Shown here: positions 17,601 to 24,059 of the stretch, one piece after another
Layout: each line of letters starts with the position of its first letter
How positions within the stretch are numbered: position 1 is the first letter of the stretch
NCBI GenBank assembly: GCA_022072205.1
Contig: JAJVID010000017.1
Span: 7,870-47,674 of the forward strand
Source of the DNA: Acidobacteriota bacterium
GTDB lineage: Bacteria; Acidobacteriota; Blastocatellia; RBC074
Reading direction: 5' to 3'
DNA: 39,805 nt
The notes under the pieces: model-generated
The model's input: the letters and a program-made list of their open reading frames with translations, nothing else
Told to the model about the DNA's origin: nothing
Databases searched by the model: none
Position numbers and translations under genes: made by a program

Positions 17601-18245
17601 CTGACGCGCCTGAACGGCCTGAGCGGTCGGCTTTGCCGTGACCTCTCGCGTCAATTCCGCTTTGGCCGCCAGCAATTGATCGTGATTGGCTGAAGTGGAA
17701 TCTTTCTGGCCGCGAGTCGGCTTGTACGGCAGATACGGGAAGTCGCCAGCCACCCGCGCTTCAACGGGACGCTGTTTAAGCCACGCGCTGTTGATGTTGG
17801 TCAAAGCGCCGTCAATCTTCGATTTCGGGGAACAGATGCGCCACCCTGCTAAGCCCAAACCCACAATCAACGCGGCGAATATGGCGATCTTCCAGCGCGG
17901 AAAAAACAGCGCGCGGAACCATCTTCCTGCTCCGACAGCTTCGCTTTCGATGCTTTCAACTCGATCCGAATCGGATTTGGCATATTCGACCAGCGCTTTT
18001 GCGGCGGCGAGTTTATTCAATCGTTTCGGCGTGGCCAGGAATTGGCGCTCAAACAGCCTGAGTTCGAGCGCCGGCAATGCGCCGCGCGCGTAATCGTCAA
18101 TCAATTCATCTTCGATCATCCGCAGCAGCTCGACGTATTCATTGTCGCGGAGCAGTCGCTCCTCGACCCGCCGTTGTTCTTCTTCATTCGCCTGGCCGAG
18201 CAGATATAGTCTGATCAGATTCTCTTCTTCTGTGTGCATTGTCAT
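14643..18245 (-). CDS. Membrane-anchored TPR-CHAT protease with anti-sigma-like N-terminus
   Basis: This 1200-residue protein has four parts. Residues 1-85 or so (EEENLIRLYLLGQANEEEQR, then EDELIDDYARG at 45-55) match a cytoplasmic region common at the N-terminus of acidobacterial membrane proteins and reminiscent of anti-sigma domains, but without zinc-binding Cys/His. A single membrane helix lies at about 118-137. TPR repeats fill about 200-810, and a CHAT caspase-like domain covers about 833-1200. The catalytic pair is present: His1051 in HLATHS and Cys1105 in ILSSCRSG. CHAT proteases cleave partner proteins after a TPR-sensed trigger. The ATG at 18245, behind GAGGGGAG, is preferred over a GTG at 18302. 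The topology puts the TPR-CHAT part outside the cytoplasm if the N-terminus is inside. Confidence 0.9.
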   Translation of the reverse strand: MTMHTEEENLIRLYLLGQANEEEQRRVEERLLRDNEYVELLRMIEDELIDDYARGALPALELRLFERQFLATPKRLNKLAAAKALVEYAKSDSDRVESIESEAVGAGRWFRALFFPRWKIAIFAALIVGLGLAGWRICSPKSKIDGALTNINSAWLKQRPVEARVAGDFPYLPYKPTRGQKDSTSANHDQLLAAKAELTREVTAKPTAQAVQARQALGRLFLLESDYDEAERYLESALKESPRNVSILVDLAALYYERGSREQSLTLLTRAADHCKNALAIEPSNPEARFNLALCHEQMMLVEEAQSDWENYLKIDSSSPWADEARARLQKLRLRSEAVPPSTLFDELLAIAAANDENRLRALLASRFDEASGEAVSGRFVDEFLAARAAGDEIAAEKRRAVLKRIADFARDAKGENYPADLLGFAENAEPGVVKRMQEIRARLRQAEESHVQGQYEQSLSLYAAASQSARQIGDVCDREEAEYGLARAHIPGAETRDRLKMRERLVAETSRHRHRRLQARALLALANAYGSAQRFSANLSASLKAYEIAQSVDDTDTTVNALRFAGNAYLLMGEDDLALQNTFAAVRLIQDRAASTFRVCQAYYQVADTLSVVGRYQPALDYQLEALSYCERLPRKDFAALLQGRIGFHYLMTGQDEKAARFLREAITGSEKYEDKIGRNVMLMDMQTLLGQALLKQNRLEEAVSAYRKAMKTIESASGYSYQSAVIHSGVATALLKLGRAEEAESELQAGIRLIEQARENINDLSARSLYSGSKLSVYRTMIGFQWFARKSVERAFDYAEICRNRELLDAISGADEFKWRPSRAVLEYSSSAPPLTLQQVQRAMPRNAQLVEYAVTEGNLLIWTVTADKVKQAQVGISQEELRRRVSEYLQELTSEGEVAALNAKAAGLYRILIEPILNDLDAGRAVVIVPDDILGALCFPALVSPASQRYLIEDFTLMTSPSASVLARTIENGRAKPGGKTPSLLGLSHPEFDYRLHPSLKPLPETEREIESAMSLYPVRLHLSRGRATKRLLLPRIGVFEIAHLATHSLINERNPLLSSIVLSVGAPEDMKPESSGDENLRAYEIFGIKAPRTRLVILSSCRSGVNAGLGRGGFGGLAQAFFSAGVPAVLASLWEVDDESAAELMKSFHYSYRVERRTFGDALRQAQLKMIRSAKKEWRHPLHWAAFSLSGNGLMA

Positions 18246-18330
18246 AACGAATCTCCCCTCTGAGGAACGAGTCTGGCCTATGGGGGATGGCTTTGCCCTC
18301 ACTCTATATCGCGCCGAGGCTCGAAACGTT

Positions 18331-18903
18331 TCATCTTTTGTCCTGGCGACCTAAACAATCCAGGACACAGCCATAAAGTTCCGCCCGCAGCCGGTGCATC
18401 CTGATCCGCAGCGCGTTGGGCGAATAACCGAACTTTTCGGCCAGCGCTTTCCGGCGATCTATCTTCGCCTGCTTGTCTTCCTGGTAGTACTGAATGACCA
18501 GTTCACGATCCTCCGGCGCAAGTTTTTGCAGGCACCGGTCCAGACAATCGAACTTCACCTCTTTTTCCTTTTCTTCTCCGGCTGCGGCCAGAGTTTCAGG
18601 CACAGGCCCGCCGTCCCGTTTGACTTGCTTCTTCAGATATTCGAGATAAACGTAGTGAGCGATGGTATAGAAATAACGCGCCGGTTCGCCGTCAAACGTG
18701 GCTGTCAGCGAATGGATTTGTCGAATGACGCGGTTGATGGTTTCGTCAGCGAGGTCTTCGGAGGCGGCGCATTTGCGGCAGTCGAAAAAAGCGATCAGGC
18801 GGCGGCGAATGGCCTCGTGCTCCAGTCCGGCTTGCTCGCGATCCGCGCTCAGCCAACTCAGGAATAATTCGAAGGACTCGGCGGTCAGATGGCTCTCACT
18901 CAT
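18331..18903 (-). CDS. ECF-type RNA polymerase sigma factor
   Basis: This 190-residue protein has sigma region 2 at about residues 35-105 (SEDLADETINRVIRQI, then ARYFYTIAHYVYLEYLKK) and region 4 at about 125-185, with a helix-turn-helix in RKALAEKFGYSPNALRIRMH. Two cysteines (FDCRKC) in region 2 are unusual and might bind a metal or form a disulfide. It probably directs transcription of its own operon. The membrane TPR-CHAT gene begins 85 bases downstream on the same strand, and that protein starts with an anti-sigma-like segment, so the two are likely partners. No Shine-Dalgarno is evident before the ATG at 18903. Confidence 0.88.
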   Translation of the reverse strand: MSESHLTAESFELFLSWLSADREQAGLEHEAIRRRLIAFFDCRKCAASEDLADETINRVIRQIHSLTATFDGEPARYFYTIAHYVYLEYLKKQVKRDGGPVPETLAAAGEEKEKEVKFDCLDRCLQKLAPEDRELVIQYYQEDKQAKIDRRKALAEKFGYSPNALRIRMHRLRAELYGCVLDCLGRQDKR

Positions 18904-18979
18904 AAGGACAATACGGGGGAGAGATATTTCCTATGGTTTACCGTTCAGCTTGATTCCGCCGTCGAGTTTTACGACCGCG

Positions 18980-19004
18980 TCAGTGATTGATCCCGCATCA
19001 CTGA
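18980..19004. promoter_or_regulatory. 8-bp inverted repeat upstream of the ECF sigma gene
   Basis: TCAGTGAT (18980-18987) and ATCACTGA (18997-19004) are perfect inverted repeats with a 9-base spacer, 77-101 bases before the sigma ATG. The size suits a dimeric-repressor operator near the promoter. Confidence 0.35.
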
Positions 19005-19391
19005 GCGAGAACGAGTGTTTATACCATCAGGTTGGAGACGCCGCGAATTATAAGCGGCGCCCGCGAAATGGTAAATGTCGCGGCCTCGAATCTGGCGCTT
19101 TTCACTCCCAATGGCTCTCGTAGTTTCTTAATTCAGAGAAAAATTTTGCTGCGCTATGAAATGTTTCTCCGTGTTTGGACATATTAAGGTAGACGCCGAG
19201 CAGTGCCTTGCCCCTGAATTGCTCGTGTCCTGCCCTCGAATGATTTGAGAAACGTGTTCCGAACAGGCAAGCGCCGCTATCACACGCGCTGGAAGACCTA
19301 ATGAGAAAATAACTGAATGAGACCGCCGCGCTATTAGATCTGAGAGAGGCGAGAGGATTTAAGGAAGGAATATTCAAGAGCGCCTCAGCCC

Positions 19392-19433
19392 GGAATGCGC
19401 CCGCTGCCGAATTTGGCCGGGCGCATTCCTTTT
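19392..19433 (+). terminator. 12-bp hairpin with T-run, plus-strand orientation
   Basis: GGAATGCGCCCG (19392-19403) pairs perfectly with CGGGCGCATTCC (19418-19429) around a 14-base loop, followed by TTTT on the plus strand. It looks like an intrinsic terminator for plus-strand transcription, although no plus-strand gene is visible upstream. On the minus strand it lies just after the Gfo/Idh stop (19455), where it may still stabilise or end that transcript. Confidence 0.65.
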
Positions 19434-19454
19434 ATCAGGCGCCGCTTCGCAAAC

Positions 19455-20783
19455 TCAGGCCTTCGGATACTCCCAGGCCCCGCGATATTTACGGCTCAGG
19501 TGTCTGTTGGCTTCAGCGTCGCCGACGACCTGCTCTTTCGCGCCATCCCACTGAAGGCTGCGGCCCAGCTTGAGCGAGAGCATTCCAAGTAGCGCGACGT
19601 TGGTCGAGTAGTGAACCTGTTCGATGTCGCTGATGGGTTTGCGTCCGGTCTTGATTGCGTCAAGGAAGTCAGCCCAATTCTCTTTGATGTTTTGCGAATC
19701 GGGTTGATTGAGCTTCGCGTCTTCGTGGATCACCGGGTCTTTCGCGTTCGTAGGATAAAAAGTCCAGCCGTCAACCCAGCCCATGTGAAACGTCCCGTTC
19801 GTGCCGTAGAAGTAACAACCGACGGCCTGTTGCGGATGCGTCTTTTCGGCGTTGTTGCCTGCGAAGCGCCGGTGCTCCCAACTGACCGTGAACTGATCGA
19901 ATTCGTAAACGGCCACCTGATGATCGGGCGCGTCGGTCGTTTGAGCCTCTTTCGTGTTCACGACTGGGCCGACTATCGGGCGGCCTCCGGTTGAAAAAAT
20001 CCGCTTCGGGTATTTCTCGTCCGTCACCCACAGAATCTGATCCAGCCAGTGAATGCCCCAATCCCCGAGCGTGCCGTTGGCGTAATCGAGGAAATTGCGG
20101 AAACCGCGCGTGTGAATCTTCTTGTTGAAGGGCCTGAGCGGCGCAGGGCCGCACCACATATCCCAATCCAGACCTTTCGGCGGTTCGGTGTTCGCTTCCG
20201 GCTTTTCAGCGCCGCCGCCGTAATGCACGAAGGCGCGAACCATGCCGATCTTGCCCAGCTTGCCCGACCTGATGAATTCGCGGCCCGAAATGTTATGAGG
20301 CGAGACGCGGCGGTGAGTGCCGACCTGCACAACGCGATTGGCGGCGCGGGCGGCGTTGACCATAGCGCGGCCTTCGCGGACAGTGTGGCCGATTGGCTTT
20401 TCGACGTAAACGTGAGCGCCCGCATTGACGGCTGCGATCATACAGAGCGCGTGCCAGTGGTCAGGCGTCCCGACAATCACAATCTCCGGCTTCTCTTTCT
20501 GAAGCATCTCGCGGTAGTCCTTGTATTTCTTCGGCTGGTCGCCGGAGAGACTTTCGACTTTGGCCGCAGCCGGGTTCAACTGATTCTCGTCAACGTCGCA
20601 CATTGCGACGACAGTTGATTCGCGCGCGGCCATCGCCTCGTTCAGAATGTTCATCCCCCACCAGCCGCAACCGACAAGCGCGGTGCGGTATTTTTTGTCT
20701 TTCGATTGAGCGCCGATGATGGGAACTGGGAACAGCGCGGCGGCAGCCGAAACTTTGAGAAAATCACGACGGTCGGTCTTCAT
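19455..20783 (-). CDS. Tat-exported Gfo/Idh/MocA-family oxidoreductase
   Basis: This 442-residue protein begins MKTDRRDFLKVSAAAALFPV, a twin-arginine signal (RRDFLK), so it is exported already folded with its cofactor. The NAD(P)-binding fold has GCGWWG at 38-43 and the family motif VYVEKPIGHT (EKP at 128-130). The C-terminal alpha/beta domain contains LGDWGIHWLDQILWV. Family members oxidise or reduce sugars and polyols; exported ones of this type are common in Bacteroidetes, Planctomycetes and Acidobacteria and can act as glycosidases or epimerases through transient oxidation. The substrate is unknown. I chose the ATG at 20783 over a TTG 12 bases upstream, because the Tat motif sits at the usual distance. 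The gene stands alone, with a candidate promoter at 20852-20880. Confidence 0.92.
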   Translation of the reverse strand: MKTDRRDFLKVSAAAALFPVPIIGAQSKDKKYRTALVGCGWWGMNILNEAMAARESTVVAMCDVDENQLNPAAAKVESLSGDQPKKYKDYREMLQKEKPEIVIVGTPDHWHALCMIAAVNAGAHVYVEKPIGHTVREGRAMVNAARAANRVVQVGTHRRVSPHNISGREFIRSGKLGKIGMVRAFVHYGGGAEKPEANTEPPKGLDWDMWCGPAPLRPFNKKIHTRGFRNFLDYANGTLGDWGIHWLDQILWVTDEKYPKRIFSTGGRPIVGPVVNTKEAQTTDAPDHQVAVYEFDQFTVSWEHRRFAGNNAEKTHPQQAVGCYFYGTNGTFHMGWVDGWTFYPTNAKDPVIHEDAKLNQPDSQNIKENWADFLDAIKTGRKPISDIEQVHYSTNVALLGMLSLKLGRSLQWDGAKEQVVGDAEANRHLSRKYRGAWEYPKA

Positions 20784-20851
20784 AAGCTTCACCAAAAGTT
20801 TTTGACGAATTGTCGGTTGATTGGAACAGTGGTTGAAACGCGAACGGCCGC

Positions 20852-20880
20852 ATTGTTGACACCACTGAGGCTTTAGTCAA
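20852..20880 (-). promoter_or_regulatory. Candidate sigma-70-type promoter of the Gfo/Idh gene
   Basis: On the minus strand TTGACT (20880-20875) is followed after exactly 17 bases by AACAAT (20857-20852). The -35 box matches in 5 of 6 positions and the -10 box in 4 of 6. It would start transcription about 60 bases before the ATG at 20783. Confidence 0.4.
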
Positions 20881-20897
20881 GACAACGCTCCGACCTC

Positions 20898-21006
20898 ACA
20901 CGATTTTGTATGAGCCGCATGCCATATCGTGTAGAATTGCGCTCGCGATAACCGGCATAGCAGGCAAAGTCCCTGAGAATCAATCGCGTTGAGTTCAAGA
21001 TTGATT
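20898..21006. promoter_or_regulatory. Two inverted repeats upstream of the FecR/DUF6600 gene
   Basis: The divergent gap (20784-21131, 348 bases) holds ACACGAT/ATCGTGT at 20898-20904 and 20926-20932, and AATCAATC/GATTGATT at 20978-20985 and 20999-21006. The first could be a regulator site; the second is spaced to form an RNA hairpin in the leader. A 90-codon minus-strand frame here is judged spurious. Confidence 0.35.
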
Positions 21007-21131
21007 GCGTGAAATGGGCACAATGGTTGCTCCAAACTCATACCAGTCCCCTGAAGTTTTATCTTGCCGACAACGTCAGAAATAATCACTTCGGGCCAAA
21101 GCAAAGAGCCTGAAACTGCGCGGAGGTAAAT

Positions 21132-23183
21132 ATGACGATCTTTGCACAAGCTCCCGGCGCTCTCACCCGCCGCGCCAAACGAATAGCGACGGTAACCTTG
21201 TTCCTGCTCGCGCTCTCGGCGCTGGCGCTGGCCGATGGCCGCACCTTTCGCGTCGCTCGCATCAGCCTGATCGAAGGCGAAGTCAGTTATCAGCGAGCCA
21301 ACGATTCAAAGAAAGATTGGTTCGACGCGACGCTCAATCTGCCGCTCGACGAAAGCGATCAGCTTTACAGCGGCCCGGATGGCAGAGCCGAAATCCAGCT
21401 CAGCGGGCGCAACATCGTCCGCATTGACCGCGACACCAACCTGCGATTCACTCAATTCAACACCGGCACGGTTCAGATGGCGCTACCCATCGGCGTGGCA
21501 TATTTCCGCGTTGATAGCCTGGACAAACGCCAGTTCGACGTCGTTGACGCGAACGACCTCGGCGCCAACGATCCGGTCTACTTTGAAGTTGACACGCCGA
21601 CTGTCGCCGTGACTTTCGCCAAAGAAGGCATTTACCGCATCAACGTGCGCGACGACGGTTCGACCGAAGTCATCGTCCGGCAGGGACAGGCCGAAGTTTA
21701 CAGCCAGGAGATCGGCGCGGTGGTTGTCAAAAAAGGCCGTCGAATCATCGTTGAAGGCCACGACGATAATTACCAGATCACCAGGCTCGAAGATAAAGAC
21801 AATTGGGATCGGTGGAACGACCGCCGCGATGACGACCTGTTCGCCCGCGCCGATTCGTATCGCAGCGCGCGTTACGTGCCTGTGGCGATTCCCGGCGTTT
21901 ACGATCTGGACACTTATGGCGAGTGGTACGACACGCCGGATTACGGCTGGGTCTGGTCGCCGCGCGGAGTCGCTTCCGGCTGGGCGCCGTATCGTCAGGG
22001 TTACTGGCGATGGTATCCGGCCTACGGCTGGACGTGGATTTCGTATGAGCCGTGGGGCTGGGCGCCGTACCATTACGGGCGATGGGCTTATTACCGCAAC
22101 CGATGGTGCTGGACGCCTCGCGTGAACTTAAGCTTCGATTGGGGCTGGCGCCCGCATCTGGTCGCCTTCTTCGGATGGGGCGGGCGTTACAGTCGCGGCT
22201 ACCGCGATGGATATTATGACGGCTACTGGGACGGCTTCCGCGATGGCCGCTACGGATACCTGGGATGGTGCCCGCTCTCACCGCGCGACCGGCATTACGG
22301 TCCGGGAACAATCGCCGGAGGCTCGCCTCGCACGATTGACTCGCTCGGAAATTACAACTCGCCTGGTGGCGTGAGCGGGATGGACGCAGGCAGATTCACC
22401 AGTGGCCGCGTTCTGGTATCGCAGGACGTTTTGAACGCGCCAGCGCCGCCACGCGGCATCGTCACTGCGCCTTCGCGCGGAGCCAGAGACGATGCGGCGC
22501 CGGCTTTCGTGCGAACTGACGACCTGAAACCGATGCGGGCGATCACGCCGACGCGCAACGACACAGTCTCACGCAGCGAAATCGTGCGCAGGATCGAAGC
22601 GCCCGTCGTGATGCGCCGGACTGCGATTGACGCGGGCGGCGCGGCGCGTTCGCCCTCAGGCCGGTTGGAAGGCGTAGCGGCGCCGAGACGAAGCGGCGAT
22701 TCGAATGCGTCGTCTCCCACGCGCATCTCAAACGGACAGATCGAACGTCCGTCACGCACGCCCGATTACAAGCCGGTCGAGCGATCTACGGCGCCAATCT
22801 GGCGTTCGACGGATCGTGATCGCAGTATGCCTGAGCGCAGCAATGAGAACGCCAGGCCATCGCGCGACGAATCGCCTTCCCGTGGTGAAAAGAGAAATGG
22901 GGAAGCGCCTCGACGCTATGATCCTCCGCGCCCACAACCGGAGCGGCGCGAATCAGCCCCGCCGCGCGAGATTCGACGCGCCGATCCTTCGCCATCGCGC
23001 GATAGCTCACCGCCGCGCCATGTCGAACGTCCGTCATCGCCTCCGCGTGAAAGCGCTCCTCCGCCACCGCGCCACGTCGAGCGTCCGTCATCGCCACCTC
23101 CCGCGCGCGAAAGCGCTCCGTCACGTCCGGCTGAGCGCTCGCCGGAACGATCAATGCCTTCGCGCAGGCCCGATTCGCAATAA
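21132..23183 (+). CDS. Exported FecR/DUF6600-type Trp/Tyr-rich protein with disordered tail
   Basis: This 683-residue protein has a signal peptide or anchor at about residues 14-35 ([22 protein letters not shown]). A FecR-like beta domain follows at about 40-205 ([55 protein letters not shown]). Residues 250-395 or so form a Trp/Tyr/Gly-rich block ([40 protein letters not shown]) typical of DUF6600 proteins, then a tandem [17 protein letters not shown] run. The last 280 residues are Arg/Pro/Ser-rich, strongly basic and probably disordered. No enzymatic motif is visible; a cell-envelope or surface role is likely. A strong Shine-Dalgarno (GGAGGT) precedes the ATG. A strong terminator follows the stop. 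Confidence 0.85.
   Translation: MTIFAQAPGALTRRAKRIATVTLFLLALSALALADGRTFRVARISLIEGEVSYQRANDSKKDWFDATLNLPLDESDQLYSGPDGRAEIQLSGRNIVRIDRDTNLRFTQFNTGTVQMALPIGVAYFRVDSLDKRQFDVVDANDLGANDPVYFEVDTPTVAVTFAKEGIYRINVRDDGSTEVIVRQGQAEVYSQEIGAVVVKKGRRIIVEGHDDNYQITRLEDKDNWDRWNDRRDDDLFARADSYRSARYVPVAIPGVYDLDTYGEWYDTPDYGWVWSPRGVASGWAPYRQGYWRWYPAYGWTWISYEPWGWAPYHYGRWAYYRNRWCWTPRVNLSFDWGWRPHLVAFFGWGGRYSRGYRDGYYDGYWDGFRDGRYGYLGWCPLSPRDRHYGPGTIAGGSPRTIDSLGNYNSPGGVSGMDAGRFTSGRVLVSQDVLNAPAPPRGIVTAPSRGARDDAAPAFVRTDDLKPMRAITPTRNDTVSRSEIVRRIEAPVVMRRTAIDAGGAARSPSGRLEGVAAPRRSGDSNASSPTRISNGQIERPSRTPDYKPVERSTAPIWRSTDRDRSMPERSNENARPSRDESPSRGEKRNGEAPRRYDPPRPQPERRESAPPREIRRADPSPSRDSSPPRHVERPSSPPRESAPPPPRHVERPSSPPPARESAPSRPAERSPERSMPSRRPDSQ
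23011..23119 (+). repeat. Coding direct repeat, two units, in the disordered tail
   Basis: Two near-identical units of about 50-60 bases encode [17 protein letters not shown] and [19 protein letters not shown] back to back. They differ by a 6-base in-frame insertion and a few substitutions, which suggests recent slippage or unequal exchange. Confidence 0.75.
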
Positions 23184-23222
23184 CAGCGAACGGCAAACCG
23201 TTGAATTCATCGCTCGCTAAAA

Positions 23223-23256
23223 CGAACAGGCCAACCATTGACGGTTGGCCTGTTCG
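23223..23256. terminator. Strong bidirectional intrinsic terminator
   Basis: A 14-bp perfect stem (CGAACAGGCCAACC at 23223-23236, GGTTGGCCTGTTCG at 23243-23256) has a 6-base loop. AAAA precedes it on the plus strand, giving TTTT after it on the minus strand; ATTT follows on the plus strand. It lies between the convergent FecR and HhH genes and should end both transcripts. Confidence 0.9.
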
Positions 23257-23284
23257 CATTTGAGCTGGACTTTCGCCGAAGCGG

Positions 23285-23629
23285 TTATTTCTGCTTGGCG
23301 ATCACCTTCGCTGAAAACTTCTTGTATGCGGCTGCGGTAACGATCTTCTTGCTGACCAGTTCGTTCTTCGCCTTGTAAGGACGGCCCGCAATGATCTTGT
23401 CGGCGTAAGCGTCACCCACGCCTGGCAAAGCGACTAACTGCTCTCTCGTGCAGGTGTTCAGATCCAGCAATTCCACCGCCGCTTTCGGCGCATGCTTAGC
23501 CTTGTCAGCGGACTTGGCGGTGGCGGGTTTCGCCTTTTCAGCGGTCTTGCCCTGCGCCAGCGAGACCGCAGTCAATCCCAGAACTAAAGCGATCATCATC
23601 GAAATTTTGGCAACGGTTATGCTTTTCAT
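23285..23629 (-). CDS. Exported ComEA-like helix-hairpin-helix protein
   Basis: This 114-residue protein has a signal peptide ([20 protein letters not shown], cut after VSLAQ), a Lys/Ala-rich linker (residues 26-50) and one helix-hairpin-helix module: [20 protein letters not shown], then [19 protein letters not shown]. The module is that of ComEA, the DNA receptor of natural transformation, which binds double-stranded DNA in the periplasm. The basic linker suits nucleic-acid binding. There is no ComEC gene here, and many bacteria have ComEA-like proteins without a proven uptake role. I chose the ATG at 23629, behind AGAGG, over a start at 23683 that would place charged residues before the signal peptide. 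Confidence 0.85.
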   Translation of the reverse strand: MKSITVAKISMMIALVLGLTAVSLAQGKTAEKAKPATAKSADKAKHAPKAAVELLDLNTCTREQLVALPGVGDAYADKIIAGRPYKAKNELVSKKIVTAAAYKKFSAKVIAKQK

Positions 23630-23704
23630 TTGTTTTCCTCTCAGTTGTTGATTGGTTTGTGTTTTCAGCCTTCGGCTTTTCAACGAAGACTGCGACGTAA
23701 TTCA

Positions 23705-24034
23705 CTATTGCTTCATCGAGATAATTTTTTCGCCGGGCAGCGACGGTTCGAACAACGTCAACTTTTCGTCCTCGACCATCGGCCCGGTGATTTTGAATAT
23801 ATCCTGCAATCGCGGATCGGACGCAAGCTTACGCCATTTCTCGTCAAACTCCGAGATCGAATCGAACTCCCACAATTCCAGATATTCCTGAGCCTCGCCA
23901 ACGACGCTGCGCCAGATGCCCCAGAATCGGAAGCCGTGCTCGCGGATCAACGGCAGCGTGCGCTCGGCGAATGTGCGGTCGTATTCGGCCACGTGATGCG
24001 CGCGCAACCGGTATGAAATTTTCAGTAAAACCAT
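23705..24034 (-). CDS. NIPSNAP-family protein
   Basis: This 109-residue protein matches the NIPSNAP family of dimeric alpha-beta barrels: LKISYRLRAHHVAEYDRTFA, then FRFWGIWRSVVGEAQEYLEL and WEFDSISEFDEKWRKLASD. The family is widespread and its function unsettled; some relatives are small oxygenases or stress proteins. The ATG at 24034 has a good GAGGGAG site. The kinase gene ends 25 bases upstream on the same strand, so this may be its operon partner. Confidence 0.85.
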   Translation of the reverse strand: MVLLKISYRLRAHHVAEYDRTFAERTLPLIREHGFRFWGIWRSVVGEAQEYLELWEFDSISEFDEKWRKLASDPRLQDIFKITGPMVEDEKLTLFEPSLPGEKIISMKQ

Positions 24035-24059
24035 ACGCTCCCTCTCGGATGTTGACGGA

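Larger units (their letters stand above)
18904..19454. other. 551-base intergenic region upstream of the sigma/CHAT operon
   Basis: No convincing gene was found. A 91-codon minus-strand frame with a TTG start (19102-19377) has no ribosome site and no recognisable motif. The region must hold the sigma gene promoter, but no clear boxes were seen. It contains an inverted repeat at 18980-19004 and a strong hairpin at 19392-19433. Confidence 0.5.

Noticed and set aside
18926..19024. Short minus-strand stretch that reads like a protein C-terminus (VVKLDGGIKLNGKP then stop)
   Set aside because: It is about 33 codons after an in-frame stop, with no start codon or ribosome site. It could be a gene remnant, but this cannot be supported.
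19102..19377. 91-codon minus-strand frame in the gap before the Gfo/Idh gene
   Set aside because: TTG start, no Shine-Dalgarno, low-complexity composition and no recognisable motif.
20877..21149. 90-codon minus-strand frame overlapping the start of the FecR/DUF6600 gene
   Set aside because: It overlaps the strong ribosome site and start of a real gene on the other strand, and its product resembles no protein.
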